A DNA stretch of 64,000 bases from [Clostridium] fimetarium (GCF_900111235.1 NZ_FOJI01000003.1:248001-312000), one strand, 5' to 3'. Positions 1 to 12,583 are shown, counted from the first letter of the stretch. A program made the numbers and translations. Notes: generated from the letters alone by a model not told the origin.

Positions 1-499
1 CCACATTCTTAGTTTTTAAAAGTTCTGCATTTTTATTGGCTACTACAAGTGCCTCTTTAGAAATATCTACTCCGATTCCCTTAACAAAATTAGTTTCCAA
101 AGCAATACTAATAAGAATGCAACCAGAACCCGTACACATATCAAGTACTGTACTATTTCGATCAATCTTCTTAAGTGCCTCTTCAACAAGAGTCTCTGTA
201 TCCTGTCTTGGAACCAAAACATATTCATTTACGAAAAATCTATATTTCCAAAACTCAGTATATCCGATTATATGCTGTAACGGCTCATGACTTGCACGTC
301 TTACAATACGGTTTATATACTCATTGTAAACGGCTTCTAAAACCTCATCATTTTCATGTAAAAAATAATAAGATCTATCTATATTCAATATATCGCTTAT
401 AAGCGTAAAACTGTCATAAGCCGAATTCTCGATATTATTCTTACGTAAAATATCTTCACCCGACTTAATGACATCCTTTAATGTTTTTGGTAATTCCAT
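1..499 (-). CDS. prmC: Release factor glutamine methyltransferase PrmC (HemK), 3' end missing
   Basis: Partial gene: it begins at ATG 499 and runs off the left edge after about 166 codons. PrmC transfers a methyl group from S-adenosylmethionine to the glutamine of the GGQ motif of release factors RF1 and RF2 in the cytoplasm. The translated part shows the N-terminal helical domain, the typical segment PLQHIIGYTEFW around residues 76-87, the VPRQDTETLVEEAL stretch, and the start of the methyltransferase fold (VLDMCTGSGCILIS, the SAM-binding glycine motif). The catalytic NPPY motif would lie beyond the window. It starts two bases after the stop of the DUF1385 gene, so the two are almost certainly co-transcribed; this pairing next to rpmE and rho is usual in Clostridia. 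Confidence 0.93.
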   Translation of the reverse strand, partial: MELPKTLKDVIKSGEDILRKNNIENSAYDSFTLISDILNIDRSYYFLHENDEVLEAVYNEYINRIVRRASHEPLQHIIGYTEFWKYRFFVNEYVLVPRQDTETLVEEALKKIDRNSTVLDMCTGSGCILISIALETNFVKGIGVDISKEALVVANKNAELLKTKNV

Positions 500-501
500 A
501 G

Positions 502-1797
502 CTACAAATCTGTCTTTCTTTGTTTGAAAATCGGGATATCCACGGTAACTGACCCATCATCCTCATCATTATCTGTATCGATGAAGCTAATACCGTCATC
601 CGTTTCATCCTTAGCTTGATCTTCATTCATTAGATTGTTTGAATCATCATCTGAATCATCATCTGAATCGTCATCTGAATCTGAAGCATCTATAATTTCA
701 AAACGAGACATATCATCATCTTCTTCTGATTCTTCTACCTCTTCTAATACCTCAATTTTTTTTGCTTTTTTTGATTTCCTTGGCTTTTGAGGTTTTTTTA
801 ATTCTTCTGTAACCGCATATTCTAAATCAGTCCGTTCAACTTGTACGCCATTTTCACTTTGTTTATTTTCACCCTGGTACTCTTCTAAAAATTGCTTCCA
901 ATCAAATACTTCTTCAACAGCCCTAATTGCAACTTCAATCATACCATCATCCGGCTCTCTAGTTGTAAGTGCTTGAAGCCACATACCCGGCTTACTAATG
1001 ATTCTAACGAACAAATTATCGCTCTTTCCTGCCCATCTGATAACTTCATATGAAACACCAGCAATAATAGGAACAAGAAGAAGTCTCATAGCCACCTGCC
1101 ATAAAGGATTGCTGACTCTAATAAATATAAAGAAAATGACGCTTATAAACATTACAAAGAATAAAAAGCTAGTACCACAACGCTTATGGAATTTAGAACT
1201 TTTTCTAACATTCTCCACGTTAAGTTCTAACCCATGCTCAATGCAATTAATACACTTATGTTCAGCTCCATGATACATGTATACTCGTCTAATGTCTTTC
1301 ATTAAAGAAATCAATAAAATATATACAATAAAAATAAAAACTCTAATAAGGCCTTCAACCAAGTTTAAAACACTTTTTGAAGGAATGTAATTTGAAAGCA
1401 TTCTTGATATATAATATGGTAAAATCATAAATAATCCAACTGCAAATGCTATAGAAATCAACACTGTAATAGCCATAATAATAGATTCTAACCTATCTTT
1501 AAATACAGCTTTTGCAATTTTATCAATATGAGTTGGTTTTTGTTCTTGGGGATCTTCAAAAAAACTAGCAGAATAAGTCAATGTTGACGTTCCAACCACA
1601 AGAGATTCAACGAAATTAATTACGCCTCTTATTATTGGAAGATTAAGGATTTTATATTTCTGAGTTAAAAGTTTGTTATCTTTTTTAATTACTTCAATTT
1701 CATTATCAGGCTTTCTAACTGCTACTGAATATACATCCTTATTCCGCATCATTATTCCTTCAATTACAGCTTGCCCGCCAATTCCTGATGGTTTCAT
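502..1797 (-). CDS. DUF1385 family membrane protein (YqhQ-like)
   Basis: A 431-residue integral membrane protein of the DUF1385 family, whose biochemical role is not established. The start at 1797 is chosen because GGAGG lies 7 bases before it; a longer in-frame version would add six residues without a better site. The N-terminus reads MKPSGIGGQAVIEGIMMRN, the family signature. Hydrophobic segments lie near residues 105-130, 145-170 and 205-245, with the conserved segment MYHGAEHKCINC between them. The last 110 residues are not membrane-like: a Lys-rich stretch is followed by a strongly acidic tail with repeated SDDD units, encoded by a short in-frame DNA repeat near 635-680. It sits between rpmE and prmC. 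Family assignment is firm, function unknown. Confidence 0.88.
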   Translation of the reverse strand: MKPSGIGGQAVIEGIMMRNKDVYSVAVRKPDNEIEVIKKDNKLLTQKYKILNLPIIRGVINFVESLVVGTSTLTYSASFFEDPQEQKPTHIDKIAKAVFKDRLESIIMAITVLISIAFAVGLFMILPYYISRMLSNYIPSKSVLNLVEGLIRVFIFIVYILLISLMKDIRRVYMYHGAEHKCINCIEHGLELNVENVRKSSKFHKRCGTSFLFFVMFISVIFFIFIRVSNPLWQVAMRLLLVPIIAGVSYEVIRWAGKSDNLFVRIISKPGMWLQALTTREPDDGMIEVAIRAVEEVFDWKQFLEEYQGENKQSENGVQVERTDLEYAVTEELKKPQKPRKSKKAKKIEVLEEVEESEEDDDMSRFEIIDASDSDDDSDDDSDDDSNNLMNEDQAKDETDDGISFIDTDNDEDDGSVTVDIPIFKQRKTDL

Positions 1798-1860
1798 ATA
1801 AAACCTCCTATTCACGCTAATCCCTATATACCTGCTTGTGTAGGTAGTGTATTAGTTCTT

Positions 1861-1897
1861 TTTATAAAAATAGGTTGAGATTTGACAACCTCAACCT
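1861..1897 (-). terminator. Intrinsic terminator after rpmE
   Basis: On the minus strand GGTTGAG (1896-1890) pairs with CTCAACC (1879-1873) around a 10-base loop and is followed by a run of TATTTTTAT. It lies 12 bases past the L31 stop codon and before the DUF1385 start, so it would end most rpmE transcripts while letting some read into DUF1385-prmC. Confidence 0.8.
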
Positions 1898-1908
1898 TAT
1901 CTTTAACA

Positions 1909-2115
1909 TTATTTGCTTTCAACGCCATATCTCTTATTGAATTGATCAATACGACCACGAGCTGAAGAAGCTTTCTGTTGTCCTGTATAGAAAGGATGAC
2001 ACTTTGAACAAATTTCAGTATGAATATCAGCTTTCGTTGAACCTGTAACAAATTCGTTACCGCAGTTACAAACAACCTTTGCTTGATAGTATGCTGGATG
2101 TATTCCTTCTTTCAT
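1909..2115 (-). CDS. rpmE: 50S ribosomal protein L31, zinc-binding form
   Basis: A 68-residue large-subunit ribosomal protein. The sequence begins [19 protein letters not shown] and contains four cysteines at residues 16, 18, 36 and 39 (CNC and CSKC) that form the zinc ribbon of the C+ type L31. The C-terminus [11 protein letters not shown] is typical. The ATG at 2115 is preceded by AGAGGTG at good spacing; a GTG nine bases upstream would overlap that site, so it is not used. The gene has its own promoter just downstream of rho and a terminator behind it. In other bacteria the zinc-containing form is replaced by a zinc-free paralogue under zinc limitation; no such paralogue is in this window. 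Confidence 0.97.
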   Translation of the reverse strand: MKEGIHPAYYQAKVVCNCGNEFVTGSTKADIHTEICSKCHPFYTGQQKASSARGRIDQFNKRYGVESK

Positions 2116-2197
2116 GATTCTCACCTCTTTAATTCATTTGTTTTTTGATTGTATAATAATTGGCAAGCCAATCTTATCTGTGATAAACAGCTTTTAA
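2116..2197 (-). promoter_or_regulatory. rpmE 5' leader with small hairpins, possible L31 autoregulatory leader
   Basis: About 80 bases lie between the rpmE promoter and its start codon. They contain CTGT-ttatc-ACAG and a strong ATTGGC-TT-GCCAAT hairpin (2159-2172). Structured leaders that bind their own ribosomal protein are known upstream of L31 genes in several phyla. I cannot test this leader against those models, so the regulatory role is inferred. Confidence 0.35.
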
Positions 2198-2226
2198 ATT
2201 GTACCATAATTATTTTTCTATTGCAA
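2198..2226 (-). promoter_or_regulatory. Sigma-A type promoter of rpmE
   Basis: On the minus strand TTGCAA (2226-2221) and TACAAT (2203-2198) are separated by exactly 17 bases, a close match to the vegetative promoter consensus. It starts ten bases after the rho stop codon, so L31 is transcribed independently of rho. The -35 box lies inside the perfect 12-base palindrome CTATTGCAATAG. Confidence 0.72.
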
Positions 2227-2235
2227 TAGGGATTT

Positions 2236-4122
2236 CTAAATAATTCTAGCTTTACTCACCCACTGCAAAAATTCCGCATTATTACGGGTTTTTGAAAACA
2301 TATTTAAAATTTTATCAACAGCCTCATCCGATTTCATTCCGTTCAAAGCTTTTCTCAAAATATCAATACCTTCTAGTTCTTCACGTGTCAACAGTAAATC
2401 TTCACGTCTAGTACCAGATTTTGCTATATCAATTGCAGGAAATACTCTTTTCTCAGAAAGTTTTCTGTCAAGAACAAGCTCCATGTTACCAGTTCCCTTG
2501 AATTCTTCAAAAACAATATCATCCATCTTACTTCCTGTATCTACAAGTGCAGTTGCAAGAATCGTAAGACTTCCGCCCTCTCTCATTTTTCTTGCCGCGC
2601 CAAAGAATCTCTTCGGCATATAAAGAGCTGCTGGATCAAGGCCACCTGACAAAGTTCGTCCACTTGCTTGAACTGTCAGATTATAGGCTCTTGTAAGTCT
2701 AGTAATACTGTCGAGCAAAATCATTACGTCTTCCTTCTGCTCAACAAGTCTCTTCGCTCTCTCAATAACCATCTCAGAGACTCTTTTATGCCTATCTGGC
2801 AGTTCATCAAATGTTGAATAGATTACTTCCACATTCTTGCCTTCTATTGATTCCTTAATATCAGTAACCTCTTCAGGTCGCTCATCAATAAGCAGAATTA
2901 TCAAATGCATCTCTGGGTTGTTCTTCGTTACTGCTCTTGCAATTTGCTTCAGTAGTGTTGTTTTTCCAGCCTTGGGTTGAGATACAATCATTCCACGCTG
3001 TCCCTTACCAATTGGGGATATCAGATCTACAATTCTCATAGCTACTGAATTATTAGAATTGGGTTCAAGATGAATTCTTTCATTTGGAAATATTGGTGTA
3101 AGTTTTTCAAATGCTGGCCTCTTTGCAATTTCATCAGGTCTTTTACCATTAATCGTATGGACGTTGTATAACGCACTAAACTTTTCTGTACTTGATTTGG
3201 ATTTTTTCGCACCGCAAATTACATCGCCTGTCTTAAGATAAAATTTTCGTATCTGTGCTGGTGAAACATATACATCATTCTCACCCGGCAAGAAGTTCTC
3301 ACATCTAATAAAACCGTACCCCTCTGTCAACACTTCAAGAATACCTTCTGCTAACAGATCTTTATCATATTTTACTTCCTGCTTTTGATTTGTTTCTATA
3401 TTAACAGAATGTTTAATTTGTGAATCTATATTCGAATTTTCATAACTATCTACTTTGGGTTTTTCTATAGTATGTATTTCTTGTGCTCGTTGAGTTTGTT
3501 GGCCTTCTGCTTTTATTGGTGCCTGTGCAGCTACTGGTACTTCTGTTTTTACTGATGAGGCTGTATTTCTTGGTGCCTCTGCTTTTACTGATGAGGCTGT
3601 ATTTCTTGGTGCTTCTGTATTTACTGGTGAGGCTGTATTTCTTGATGCTTCTATATTTACTGGTGAGGCTGTATTTCTTGATGCTTCTATATTTCTTGGT
3701 GCTTCTATATTCCTTGATGCTTCTATATTCCTTGGTGCTTCTATATTCCTTGGTGCTTCTATATTCCTTGATGCTTCTATATTCCTTGATGCTTCTATAT
3801 TCCTTGGCGCTTCTGTCTTTACTGGTGGCGCTGTATTCCTTGGTGCTTCTATAATCACTGGTGACACTGAATCTACTGGAGCTTCTATATTTATTGCTGC
3901 TTCCGCATTTACTGGTGTATTTACTGGTGTATTTACTGGTGTATTTACTGGTGCTTCTACATTTACTTTTTCTTCAACTTGTACTACTTCTGTTTCCCCT
4001 AATATTGCAAGTATTGTCTCAATCAGATCATTTTTTCGCATTACTGTGACATTCTTAATTTTATTGACTTTGGCAATTTCGCGAAGTGCGCTTAATGACA
4101 ACGTGTTTAACTTATCTCTCAT
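2236..4122 (-). CDS. rho: Transcription termination factor Rho with long repeat-rich N-terminal insert
   Basis: A 628-residue RNA-dependent ATPase that ends transcription as a hexameric ring. Domain order: a helical Rho N-terminal domain (residues 5-42), a low-complexity insert (about 50-255), a cold-shock-like RNA-binding domain (about 256-335, containing [13 protein letters not shown] and DVYVS), then the ATPase core with Walker [11 protein letters not shown] at 381-390, the Walker B region [11 protein letters not shown], and the Q/R-loop segments. Typical Rho is 420-450 residues, so the insert accounts for the extra length. Residues 55-195 of it are built of short repeats such as [12 protein letters not shown] and PVNT. 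GAGGAG lies well placed before ATG 4122. Rho inserts in other phyla are disordered and can affect RNA binding or condensate formation; whether this one does is inference. Confidence 0.97.
   Translation of the reverse strand: MRDKLNTLSLSALREIAKVNKIKNVTVMRKNDLIETILAILGETEVVQVEEKVNVEAPVNTPVNTPVNTPVNAEAAINIEAPVDSVSPVIIEAPRNTAPPVKTEAPRNIEASRNIEASRNIEAPRNIEAPRNIEASRNIEAPRNIEASRNTASPVNIEASRNTASPVNTEAPRNTASSVKAEAPRNTASSVKTEVPVAAQAPIKAEGQQTQRAQEIHTIEKPKVDSYENSNIDSQIKHSVNIETNQKQEVKYDKDLLAEGILEVLTEGYGFIRCENFLPGENDVYVSPAQIRKFYLKTGDVICGAKKSKSSTEKFSALYNVHTINGKRPDEIAKRPAFEKLTPIFPNERIHLEPNSNNSVAMRIVDLISPIGKGQRGMIVSQPKAGKTTLLKQIARAVTKNNPEMHLIILLIDERPEEVTDIKESIEGKNVEVIYSTFDELPDRHKRVSEMVIERAKRLVEQKEDVMILLDSITRLTRAYNLTVQASGRTLSGGLDPAALYMPKRFFGAARKMREGGSLTILATALVDTGSKMDDIVFEEFKGTGNMELVLDRKLSEKRVFPAIDIAKSGTRREDLLLTREELEGIDILRKALNGMKSDEAVDKILNMFSKTRNNAEFLQWVSKARII
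3538..3960 (-). repeat. In-frame tandem repeats inside rho (18-bp and 12-bp units)
   Basis: The coding strand carries about eight consecutive near-identical 18-base units encoding six residues each (NIEA followed by S or P and R), then related longer units ([24 protein letters not shown]), and at the 5' side three to four 12-base units encoding PVNT. All units are multiples of three, so copy-number change keeps the frame. This is replication-slippage type sequence inside an essential gene. Confidence 0.9.
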
Positions 4123-4245
4123 AAAAAAATTACTCCTCTTCCTATTAGATCTGAACCGTAAAAATGCATTACAGTATTAAATTGTGACTTATTAATTTCA
4201 TGATTTACATATTTTTTACTTAATTCATGATTCACTTGCTTATTT

Positions 4246-4345
<100 letters not shown>

Positions 4346-4604
4346 ACGTATATACTTATTGGGATTTGTTACAGAAAAAATTCATCCATTAGAATTATTC
4401 TAATCAACTGAATTACTTTAATAATGAATTATACAAGTAAGCAACCAATCGAATAAAAATGGTACATATGAAATACTATAGTAGCATTTAAAGAATAAAC
4501 AAAACACTTATAATATTGTACTACAATTGCGTAGGAAAATAAAGCACTATTTTTCATTATAGCGCTTTCGCTAAACCTTTCATTCATATTGTATGTTTAT
4601 AAGC

Positions 4605-4659
4605 AAAAACATCCTTTACAAACGTAATTTTCAGATCAAAATTTAACCGTTTGTAAAGG
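4605..4659 (-). terminator. Probable terminator of the GH2/GH88 operon
   Basis: A perfect 12-base inverted repeat, CCTTTACAAACG (4613-4624) and CGTTTGTAAAGG (4648-4659), has a 23-base spacer. On the minus strand it is followed by ATGTTTTTGC, a short T run. It lies 75 bases past the GH2 stop. The loop is long and the T run short, so an operator function is a reasonable alternative. Confidence 0.45.
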
Positions 4660-4734
4660 CGTATAAGAATCATTACATAATCACATCTATCAAAACGATA
4701 CATCAAATCTAAATCTTTACTAACAGGGCTTTTT

Positions 4735-7791
<3,057 letters not shown>

Positions 7792-7821
7792 TTATTTCTC
7801 TTATGCACATTAAATACGCAT

Positions 7822-9573
7822 TCACTGAACAAAAAGTGAATCCGGAATTATTTTAAATGTGCACGTTACGCTACTTTTGTTTAATTGTCTGCTTTCTTCT
7901 AAACAAACAGTCCACCTTAAAATCGTAATCTTTTCCTTTATTCCTGCATGATTAAAATGTTCTTTAACCAACACTTCGACTTGGACTTTTGGATCATCAA
8001 TGATTATTTTACATTTCGCATCATTTTCCGTCAAAGTAATTATATTATCTTTAATAGAAACAGTTTGCTTTGTAACAAGATTTTCCTCAATGCACTCCGT
8101 TTTATCACTTAATATAAATGTATCACGCACATATAATTCGCCTTGATCACCTTCAAAATTAATCTTTCTTTCTATATCATCTATGCAACCTTTTTCATAC
8201 GCTTCACCAATCTTCATTATAACACTTTTGGCACCATCTGTTTCAAAATAAGTACAACAATATTTTTCTCCATGCAATTGCTGCTTATTGTTAATAATTG
8301 GCACATTATGGCTCTCAGTCGTATTACAAAAAATTTTATAACGATTATCATTAAAATAATTCTTGCAATACTCACCGGCTCCTAAGTCTACCAGATACTC
8401 TATACCACCATAGACATATACAAAGTTTCCTATATCATTATGATTATGTGGCTCATCATTGTTTCCACCTTTGGCTGCCATACTCGAATTTTTCCCATTG
8501 CAAATAAACCACTGCGCACTATCAAATACGTAAGTAGACGATTCAGCTATTGGTTCACTTATATCGTTTTCATCAATAAGCTTCTCCAAATACTCTTTTG
8601 TCCATGCATAATCACGATATGCTGGTGCCCATCGATAACATTCATCTTCATCGAACTGCATTACTTTTTTTATATCCGGAAAATGTACATCATCATAATT
8701 ATCTGCCAGATAAGAAGTTAATCCCATTCTAAATCTGCTCTGCAGACATCCGTCAGAAAAGCTGATACTCGTTCCATCATTAAAATAACATTTCTGTTGA
8801 AATGTCATTATATTTTTCATTTTATTACTATCAAGCAAATCCACATTTCCATTTGTATACGCTTTTAAATCTCTTGCATACATCACGTAATATGACATTC
8901 CATATGTCCAATAGTCAAGACCTTCCGCACATACGCCATCCTTTGTAAAACCTTTGATGTAATAAGTAAGTGCTTCGTTAATTCTGCTCAAACAACGTTC
9001 AAGCAATTCAGTATTATCTTTAAACCTGATGATTGATATAGAGCCAATACATCCGGCGCACACCGCGCACCAGTTCATTTCACAAAATTCCCAGTTATCA
9101 TATGGTGGCTTTGAGTCATAAAATGGTTTTAACAATCTGCGCGTGACATTTTCATCAATCAATTTTTTTATTTCATCGTTTAACTTTGTATTCAACAATA
9201 CAGATATTTCTGTTAATGCCTGCGCTGTTTCTGATGCGAATAATTCGATTGTAATTTTCCAATTTTTATTATTTTTTCTGTCTACATGTGCCGGTAATGC
9301 CCAGCATTCTTCATTACAGATATCACGTATGATTTCTTCAAGTTTTTCTATGTCTTCTTTTCTATGATATAGAATGCTATTCATAGCGAAAACATTGAGA
9401 AACTTTCTTCTCGCAAAATAAACTTTTTCATATTTAATTCTGTTGCCCGTATCTTCATATAATGAAAACAACGCTTCTGTAAGCTTTGGCATATTTGTGT
9501 TTCTAAGTTCATCTGCGGTTTTGTTAATATATTCAGTATAACTTTTTAAATATAATTCCATCTGTAGTTTCAT
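7822..9573 (-). CDS. Heparinase II/III-like protein, probable oligo-uronate lyase
   Basis: A 583-residue protein with the two-domain layout of heparinase II/III and related polysaccharide lyases: an alpha/alpha toroid (about 1-330, with DGVCAEGLDYWTYGMSYY at 212-229) and a beta-sandwich (about 345-560). The sandwich begins with KGGNNDEPHNHNDIGNFVY, where the His and Asp are the conserved family residues, and later has ESHNVP. Such enzymes cleave uronate-containing glycans by beta-elimination, leaving an unsaturated uronate. No signal peptide is present, so it should act on imported oligosaccharides. AAAGGAG lies before ATG 9573. The neighbour GH88 removes exactly the product end such a lyase makes. 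Substrate unknown; some members of this fold are hydrolases or binding proteins, so lyase activity is inferred. Confidence 0.75.
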   Translation of the reverse strand: MKLQMELYLKSYTEYINKTADELRNTNMPKLTEALFSLYEDTGNRIKYEKVYFARRKFLNVFAMNSILYHRKEDIEKLEEIIRDICNEECWALPAHVDRKNNKNWKITIELFASETAQALTEISVLLNTKLNDEIKKLIDENVTRRLLKPFYDSKPPYDNWEFCEMNWCAVCAGCIGSISIIRFKDNTELLERCLSRINEALTYYIKGFTKDGVCAEGLDYWTYGMSYYVMYARDLKAYTNGNVDLLDSNKMKNIMTFQQKCYFNDGTSISFSDGCLQSRFRMGLTSYLADNYDDVHFPDIKKVMQFDEDECYRWAPAYRDYAWTKEYLEKLIDENDISEPIAESSTYVFDSAQWFICNGKNSSMAAKGGNNDEPHNHNDIGNFVYVYGGIEYLVDLGAGEYCKNYFNDNRYKIFCNTTESHNVPIINNKQQLHGEKYCCTYFETDGAKSVIMKIGEAYEKGCIDDIERKINFEGDQGELYVRDTFILSDKTECIEENLVTKQTVSIKDNIITLTENDAKCKIIIDDPKVQVEVLVKEHFNHAGIKEKITILRWTVCLEESRQLNKSSVTCTFKIIPDSLFVQ

Positions 9574-9634
9574 AGCGCTCCTTTATCAAGATACATCCCA
9601 AGTTTGTGCCACAGGTATATTGCTTTCATACTGT

Positions 9635-10786
9635 TTACCAAATATCTGCCCATTTACCATTCAGTCTAAACATTCCTTCCATATAGAAGTAATCTCCATA
9701 TATGATGTTATATTCATGCTGTTTTTCGTCATAGGAAGCTGTACAATTTTCTAAGATGCAATCATTATCTGGTCCAAAATTACAACGTTTTTCAGATAAT
9801 GTACGAAGAAGTTTTTTAGCTGCCACTTCATAAACTGCCACTTCATATTCGCCCACATGTGAAGCCACTTCAAGTAAGCCACATGCAGCAATTGCTGCTG
9901 CCGTAGAATCCTCAATTTCCGGAGTTTCTGGCTGTCTGAAATCAACTGGAATCAATCCACTTTCAGGTATATTTGCTATGAAATAATGAGCAACCCGCTT
10001 TGCTGCATCAAGATATTCCTTATTACTAGTATGTCGAAAGCTCAATGCGAAACCATAGATTGCCCAAGCCTGGCCTCTAGTCCAAGAGGAACCATGACCA
10101 TACCCTTGTCCACCATGGCTACCTATATACTCACCTGTTTGTGGGTTAAATTCAACAATGTGATTCACAGACCCATCATTTCTCACAAAATATTTCTTAG
10201 CAGTATCGGCATGTTTTGTTGCAACATTATAATATCTGCAATCTTTCAGTTCTTTATCGGCCCAATACAACAGCGGAATATTCATAAGGCAATCAATAAT
10301 TGCCCATCCTTTTGTATCTCTTCCATCTCCAAAATCGTTCCATGCTCTTATGAAATCACCCGCAGGATTAAATCTTCCAGCAAGCAAATTAGCAGCATGT
10401 AGTCCTCTTCTTTTTGAAGCTTCATTACCAGTTAATCTGTAATCTGCTACGGCTGTTGGAAGCCACATAAATCCAGCATCATGATTAATTCCATAGAAAT
10501 CATCAAAACATTGATCAAGCTGTTCTTCCGAAAAACGAGCGATATCAATATACTTTTTATCATCAGTAGCCACATACATCTGCCACATCATTCCGGCAAA
10601 GAATCCATTTGTCCACCAATTCCGTCCATTATCTGGTGTCCAAGCAACAGTGCTATCTAGTCTATTATCATGAACGCCTTCAACCGTTGTATACGGTATT
10701 TTATTTTTTGATTTTTCACTCACCCACGATATTTTGCTTACTATTTTATCAATGGTATCAGCAATCCATTTTTTGTCATTTTCCAT
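9635..10786 (-). CDS. GH88 unsaturated glucuronyl hydrolase
   Basis: A 383-residue (alpha/alpha)6-barrel enzyme of family GH88. These hydrate the double bond of a 4,5-unsaturated uronic acid at the non-reducing end, releasing it from the oligosaccharide. Visible motifs: HDAGFMW with D103 and WAIIDCLMN with D165, corresponding to the two catalytic aspartates of Bacillus unsaturated glucuronyl hydrolase, and SSWTRGQAWAIYGF at 233-246. The start at 10786 is chosen because GAGGAA precedes it; a longer frame would add 35 unlikely residues and run into the DUF2264 gene. It has no export signal. Position between the heparinase-like gene and DUF2264 fits intracellular processing of a lyase-generated or imported uronate oligosaccharide. 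Confidence 0.88.
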   Translation of the reverse strand: MENDKKWIADTIDKIVSKISWVSEKSKNKIPYTTVEGVHDNRLDSTVAWTPDNGRNWWTNGFFAGMMWQMYVATDDKKYIDIARFSEEQLDQCFDDFYGINHDAGFMWLPTAVADYRLTGNEASKRRGLHAANLLAGRFNPAGDFIRAWNDFGDGRDTKGWAIIDCLMNIPLLYWADKELKDCRYYNVATKHADTAKKYFVRNDGSVNHIVEFNPQTGEYIGSHGGQGYGHGSSWTRGQAWAIYGFALSFRHTSNKEYLDAAKRVAHYFIANIPESGLIPVDFRQPETPEIEDSTAAAIAACGLLEVASHVGEYEVAVYEVAAKKLLRTLSEKRCNFGPDNDCILENCTASYDEKQHEYNIIYGDYFYMEGMFRLNGKWADIW

Positions 10787-10877
10787 ATGAATTTTTCCTC
10801 GTTCCTGCGTTGCTTTCAAAGTTTTTTGTCTATAACTGCAAGCTGATACGCCTATTAAATTAAGTTTATACCTGCTT

Positions 10878-12539
10878 TTACATGTTTTCAATCATAGTTT
10901 CAATATAATTTTCACCCTTATGTATCTCATAGGTGATCATTGGAATTACAGTTTTTGATGCAATCAAATTTGTATTGGGGTCAGCTTTCAAAATCTCATT
11001 TTTTCCATTTCCATCAATACAAATCATTTTGCATTCCTGATCTATATCCGAATCAATTGGTACAGCAAATCCTGTATCATGAGCGATACAATCATATTTG
11101 CTTTTTATCACATGAATTCTTTTATGTCCATTTTTAGTTGGGATAATTGTACTGCATACATCAATCCCCTCAATCGGAGACCAATTGGATATAATTCTAT
11201 CCTCCATAACTTTAAAGTCGTGTGCTTGCGCTCTTACAAAAACATGTCCAAACACTTCAAAAGCCAGCGTACTATCTGGTGCTGCCTCAGCCATTGTAAC
11301 CTGAGAATGCATTACACTAAAACCATACTTCGTTGAATATGCATATTTAGAATATTTTTCCTCTGTATGCGTATGCTGATGCTCTATTAGCCGTCCACCT
11401 GGATACGCGGTAACAGCTCCATTTATTCTTTGTACAATCATATCTGCATATCTAATGCACTTTAAATTATCCAGTTCAGGCAATTTTTCTTCCTTGATCT
11501 TCCAAAATTCATTATTTTCATCTAGTAATAGCACTGCAAAGGTTTTCATACTCCAATATGGTGAGCCTGGTGCATTATAACTTTCAGACATCGATAAATT
11601 AGGATAGCAATAACCGATAGTCAATATGCCAGCATTGTCAAATATAGGTTTTTCCATCCAATATCTAAGATGGCGCATAATAATACCTTTCATTACCGCT
11701 TTGGGTAATGGTTCAATACCGGCCGCAATACATATTGAATAGAACGAACATTGCGCAAATCGATAGGTTAATGAACGTCCGTATGGAAGTGCACTACCGT
11801 CCTGCGCAAACCAATATGCGAATTCTTTTCCAAAGAGTTTTGCACGTTCTATAAATCGCTCACTTCTAACTGGATCTATTTCCTTCATAAACATCGCATA
11901 CATGATTCCATAATAATGCATGCCAAATGGTACATAATAATCCACCTGTCCATTATCACCATCCACATACCATCCATTTTCTCTATAACAAGAATCAATA
12001 AAATCCAAGCTTTCATCCATCTGTTTTTGATCATAAGGCATTCCTACACTCTGGAGTGCAACATTAACCATTACCTTAAAAAACATCCAGTTACAACTAC
12101 AGCATTCATGGCGGTTTATTTCATTGAGCCAGTCAGCGAAATCACCTTTTTGTTGATCGGTGAGTGGCGCCCAGAGCTTATCTGGTATCAGCAAAAGACT
12201 AAATGAAATAGCTGCCATTTCCACAAAACGTTGGTCATAATCATGACATTTTCCCCAATATTCGGGACTTTTTGGATTCGTACCTGCAATGATTCCATTT
12301 CTATATATTTCATCAAATGCATCATCTTTCCCACCACCCGCAAAAAATGGCGCAAGTGCCCACAACGGACGGGAAAACCCTTCCATCTGAGCACTTTTTT
12401 CTTCATAATGCGCACTTGTGTAGCCTATCTTTAATCCTGCTTTTTCCTTTGTATAATATGGTTTAAGTGGATTTAATATTTGAAACATAAGTGTTACAAA
12501 ATCGCTTCTTGATCCGATATTCAAAACGTCATTCATCAT
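10878..12539 (-). CDS. DUF2264 family protein, probable (alpha/alpha)6-fold glycoside hydrolase
   Basis: A 553-residue protein of the DUF2264 family. The N-terminal portion (about 1-330) contains family features such as KIGYTSAHYEEKSAQMEGFSR-like segment and the FSRPLWALAPF stretch typical of the family, followed by helical pairs consistent with an alpha/alpha barrel; the last 170 residues look like beta-sandwich. I recall DUF2264 members being placed in GH154 as exo-beta-glucuronidases acting on plant arabinogalactan protein; I cannot check this here. No signal peptide. AGAAAGG lies before the ATGATG at 12539-12534; longer starts would add up to 15 residues and overlap the YesL stop. It lies between YesL and GH88 in one operon. 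Confidence 0.8.
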   Translation of the reverse strand: MMNDVLNIGSRSDFVTLMFQILNPLKPYYTKEKAGLKIGYTSAHYEEKSAQMEGFSRPLWALAPFFAGGGKDDAFDEIYRNGIIAGTNPKSPEYWGKCHDYDQRFVEMAAISFSLLLIPDKLWAPLTDQQKGDFADWLNEINRHECCSCNWMFFKVMVNVALQSVGMPYDQKQMDESLDFIDSCYRENGWYVDGDNGQVDYYVPFGMHYYGIMYAMFMKEIDPVRSERFIERAKLFGKEFAYWFAQDGSALPYGRSLTYRFAQCSFYSICIAAGIEPLPKAVMKGIIMRHLRYWMEKPIFDNAGILTIGYCYPNLSMSESYNAPGSPYWSMKTFAVLLLDENNEFWKIKEEKLPELDNLKCIRYADMIVQRINGAVTAYPGGRLIEHQHTHTEEKYSKYAYSTKYGFSVMHSQVTMAEAAPDSTLAFEVFGHVFVRAQAHDFKVMEDRIISNWSPIEGIDVCSTIIPTKNGHKRIHVIKSKYDCIAHDTGFAVPIDSDIDQECKMICIDGNGKNEILKADPNTNLIASKTVIPMITYEIHKGENYIETMIENM

Positions 12540-12583
12540 TATATCCATACCTTTCTGTACAAATTTTAATATATAACGGAACA

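Noticed and set aside
1824-2075. 83-codon minus-strand frame overlapping rpmE
   Set aside because: It overlaps the L31 gene in another frame and contains the L31 terminator; no family features.
3483-3854. Leucine-rich open frame on the plus strand opposite rho
   Set aside because: It is the antisense of the rho repeat array. The Leu-rich translation comes from the repeated codons, and it has no ribosome binding site.
3538-3960. Regularly spaced repeats resembling a CRISPR array
   Set aside because: Units are contiguous, 18 or 12 bases long without spacers, and in frame with rho.
4560-4573. TAGCG-CTTT-CGCTA palindrome as a terminator
   Set aside because: Only five base pairs and no T run on either side.
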